From Gammaproteobacteria bacterium (GTDB taxonomy: Bacteria > Pseudomonadota > Gammaproteobacteria > DSM-16500), in the NCBI GenBank assembly GCA_009885665.1, contig VFKI01000036.1:1-5604 (forward strand): a DNA stretch of 5,604 nt. Reading direction: 5' to 3'. The notes under the pieces are model-generated. The model searched no databases and was not told the DNA's origin. It worked only from the letters and a program-made list of their open reading frames with translations. This document shows positions 5,599 to 5,604 of this stretch, piece after piece (position 1 is the stretch's first letter; the number at the start of each line of letters is the position of its first letter). Made by a program: the position numbers and the translations under genes.

Positions 5599-5604
5599 GC
5601 CTCG

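Overview
The window carries a high-affinity phosphate uptake operon on the + strand: an outer-membrane porin gene, then pstS, pstC, pstA and pstB. Protein sequences read by eye are closest to proteobacterial Pst proteins; PstS and PstC follow the E. coli proteins almost motif by motif. The DNA is moderately AT-rich. A gammaproteobacterium is the best guess, but genus and order cannot be fixed from the sequence alone.

Layout. Positions 1-311 hold no gene. They contain two near-identical AT-rich direct repeats (1-78 and 164-248, period 163), a strong GC-rich hairpin between them (122-156), and a near-consensus Pho box (245-262) spaced 10 bp from a good -10 hexamer (273-278). The porin (312-1577) starts about 25 bases after the predicted transcription start. 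pstS (1590-2774) follows after 12 bases. A 181-bp imperfect palindrome (2756-2936) fills the pstS-pstC gap. pstC (2943-3851), pstA (3839-4693) and pstB (4695-5450) are tightly packed. After pstB there is a small hairpin and a second long imperfect palindrome at the right edge. No phoU lies inside the window.

How the genes work together. Under phosphate limitation PhoB-phosphate should bind the Pho box and switch on the whole cluster. The porin would let phosphate or a phosphorylated solute through the outer membrane, PstS would capture phosphate in the periplasm, PstC and PstA would form the inner-membrane channel, and PstB would power it with ATP.

The core system is a known one. The unusual points are the structural DNA around and inside it. 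The upstream duplication ends inside the Pho box. A G9 homopolymer encodes the phosphate-binding glycine loop of PstS. PstS has an unusually long N-terminal extension before its signal peptide. A palindromic mobile-like element appears to have rewritten the last codons of pstS and to supply the ribosome binding site of pstC.
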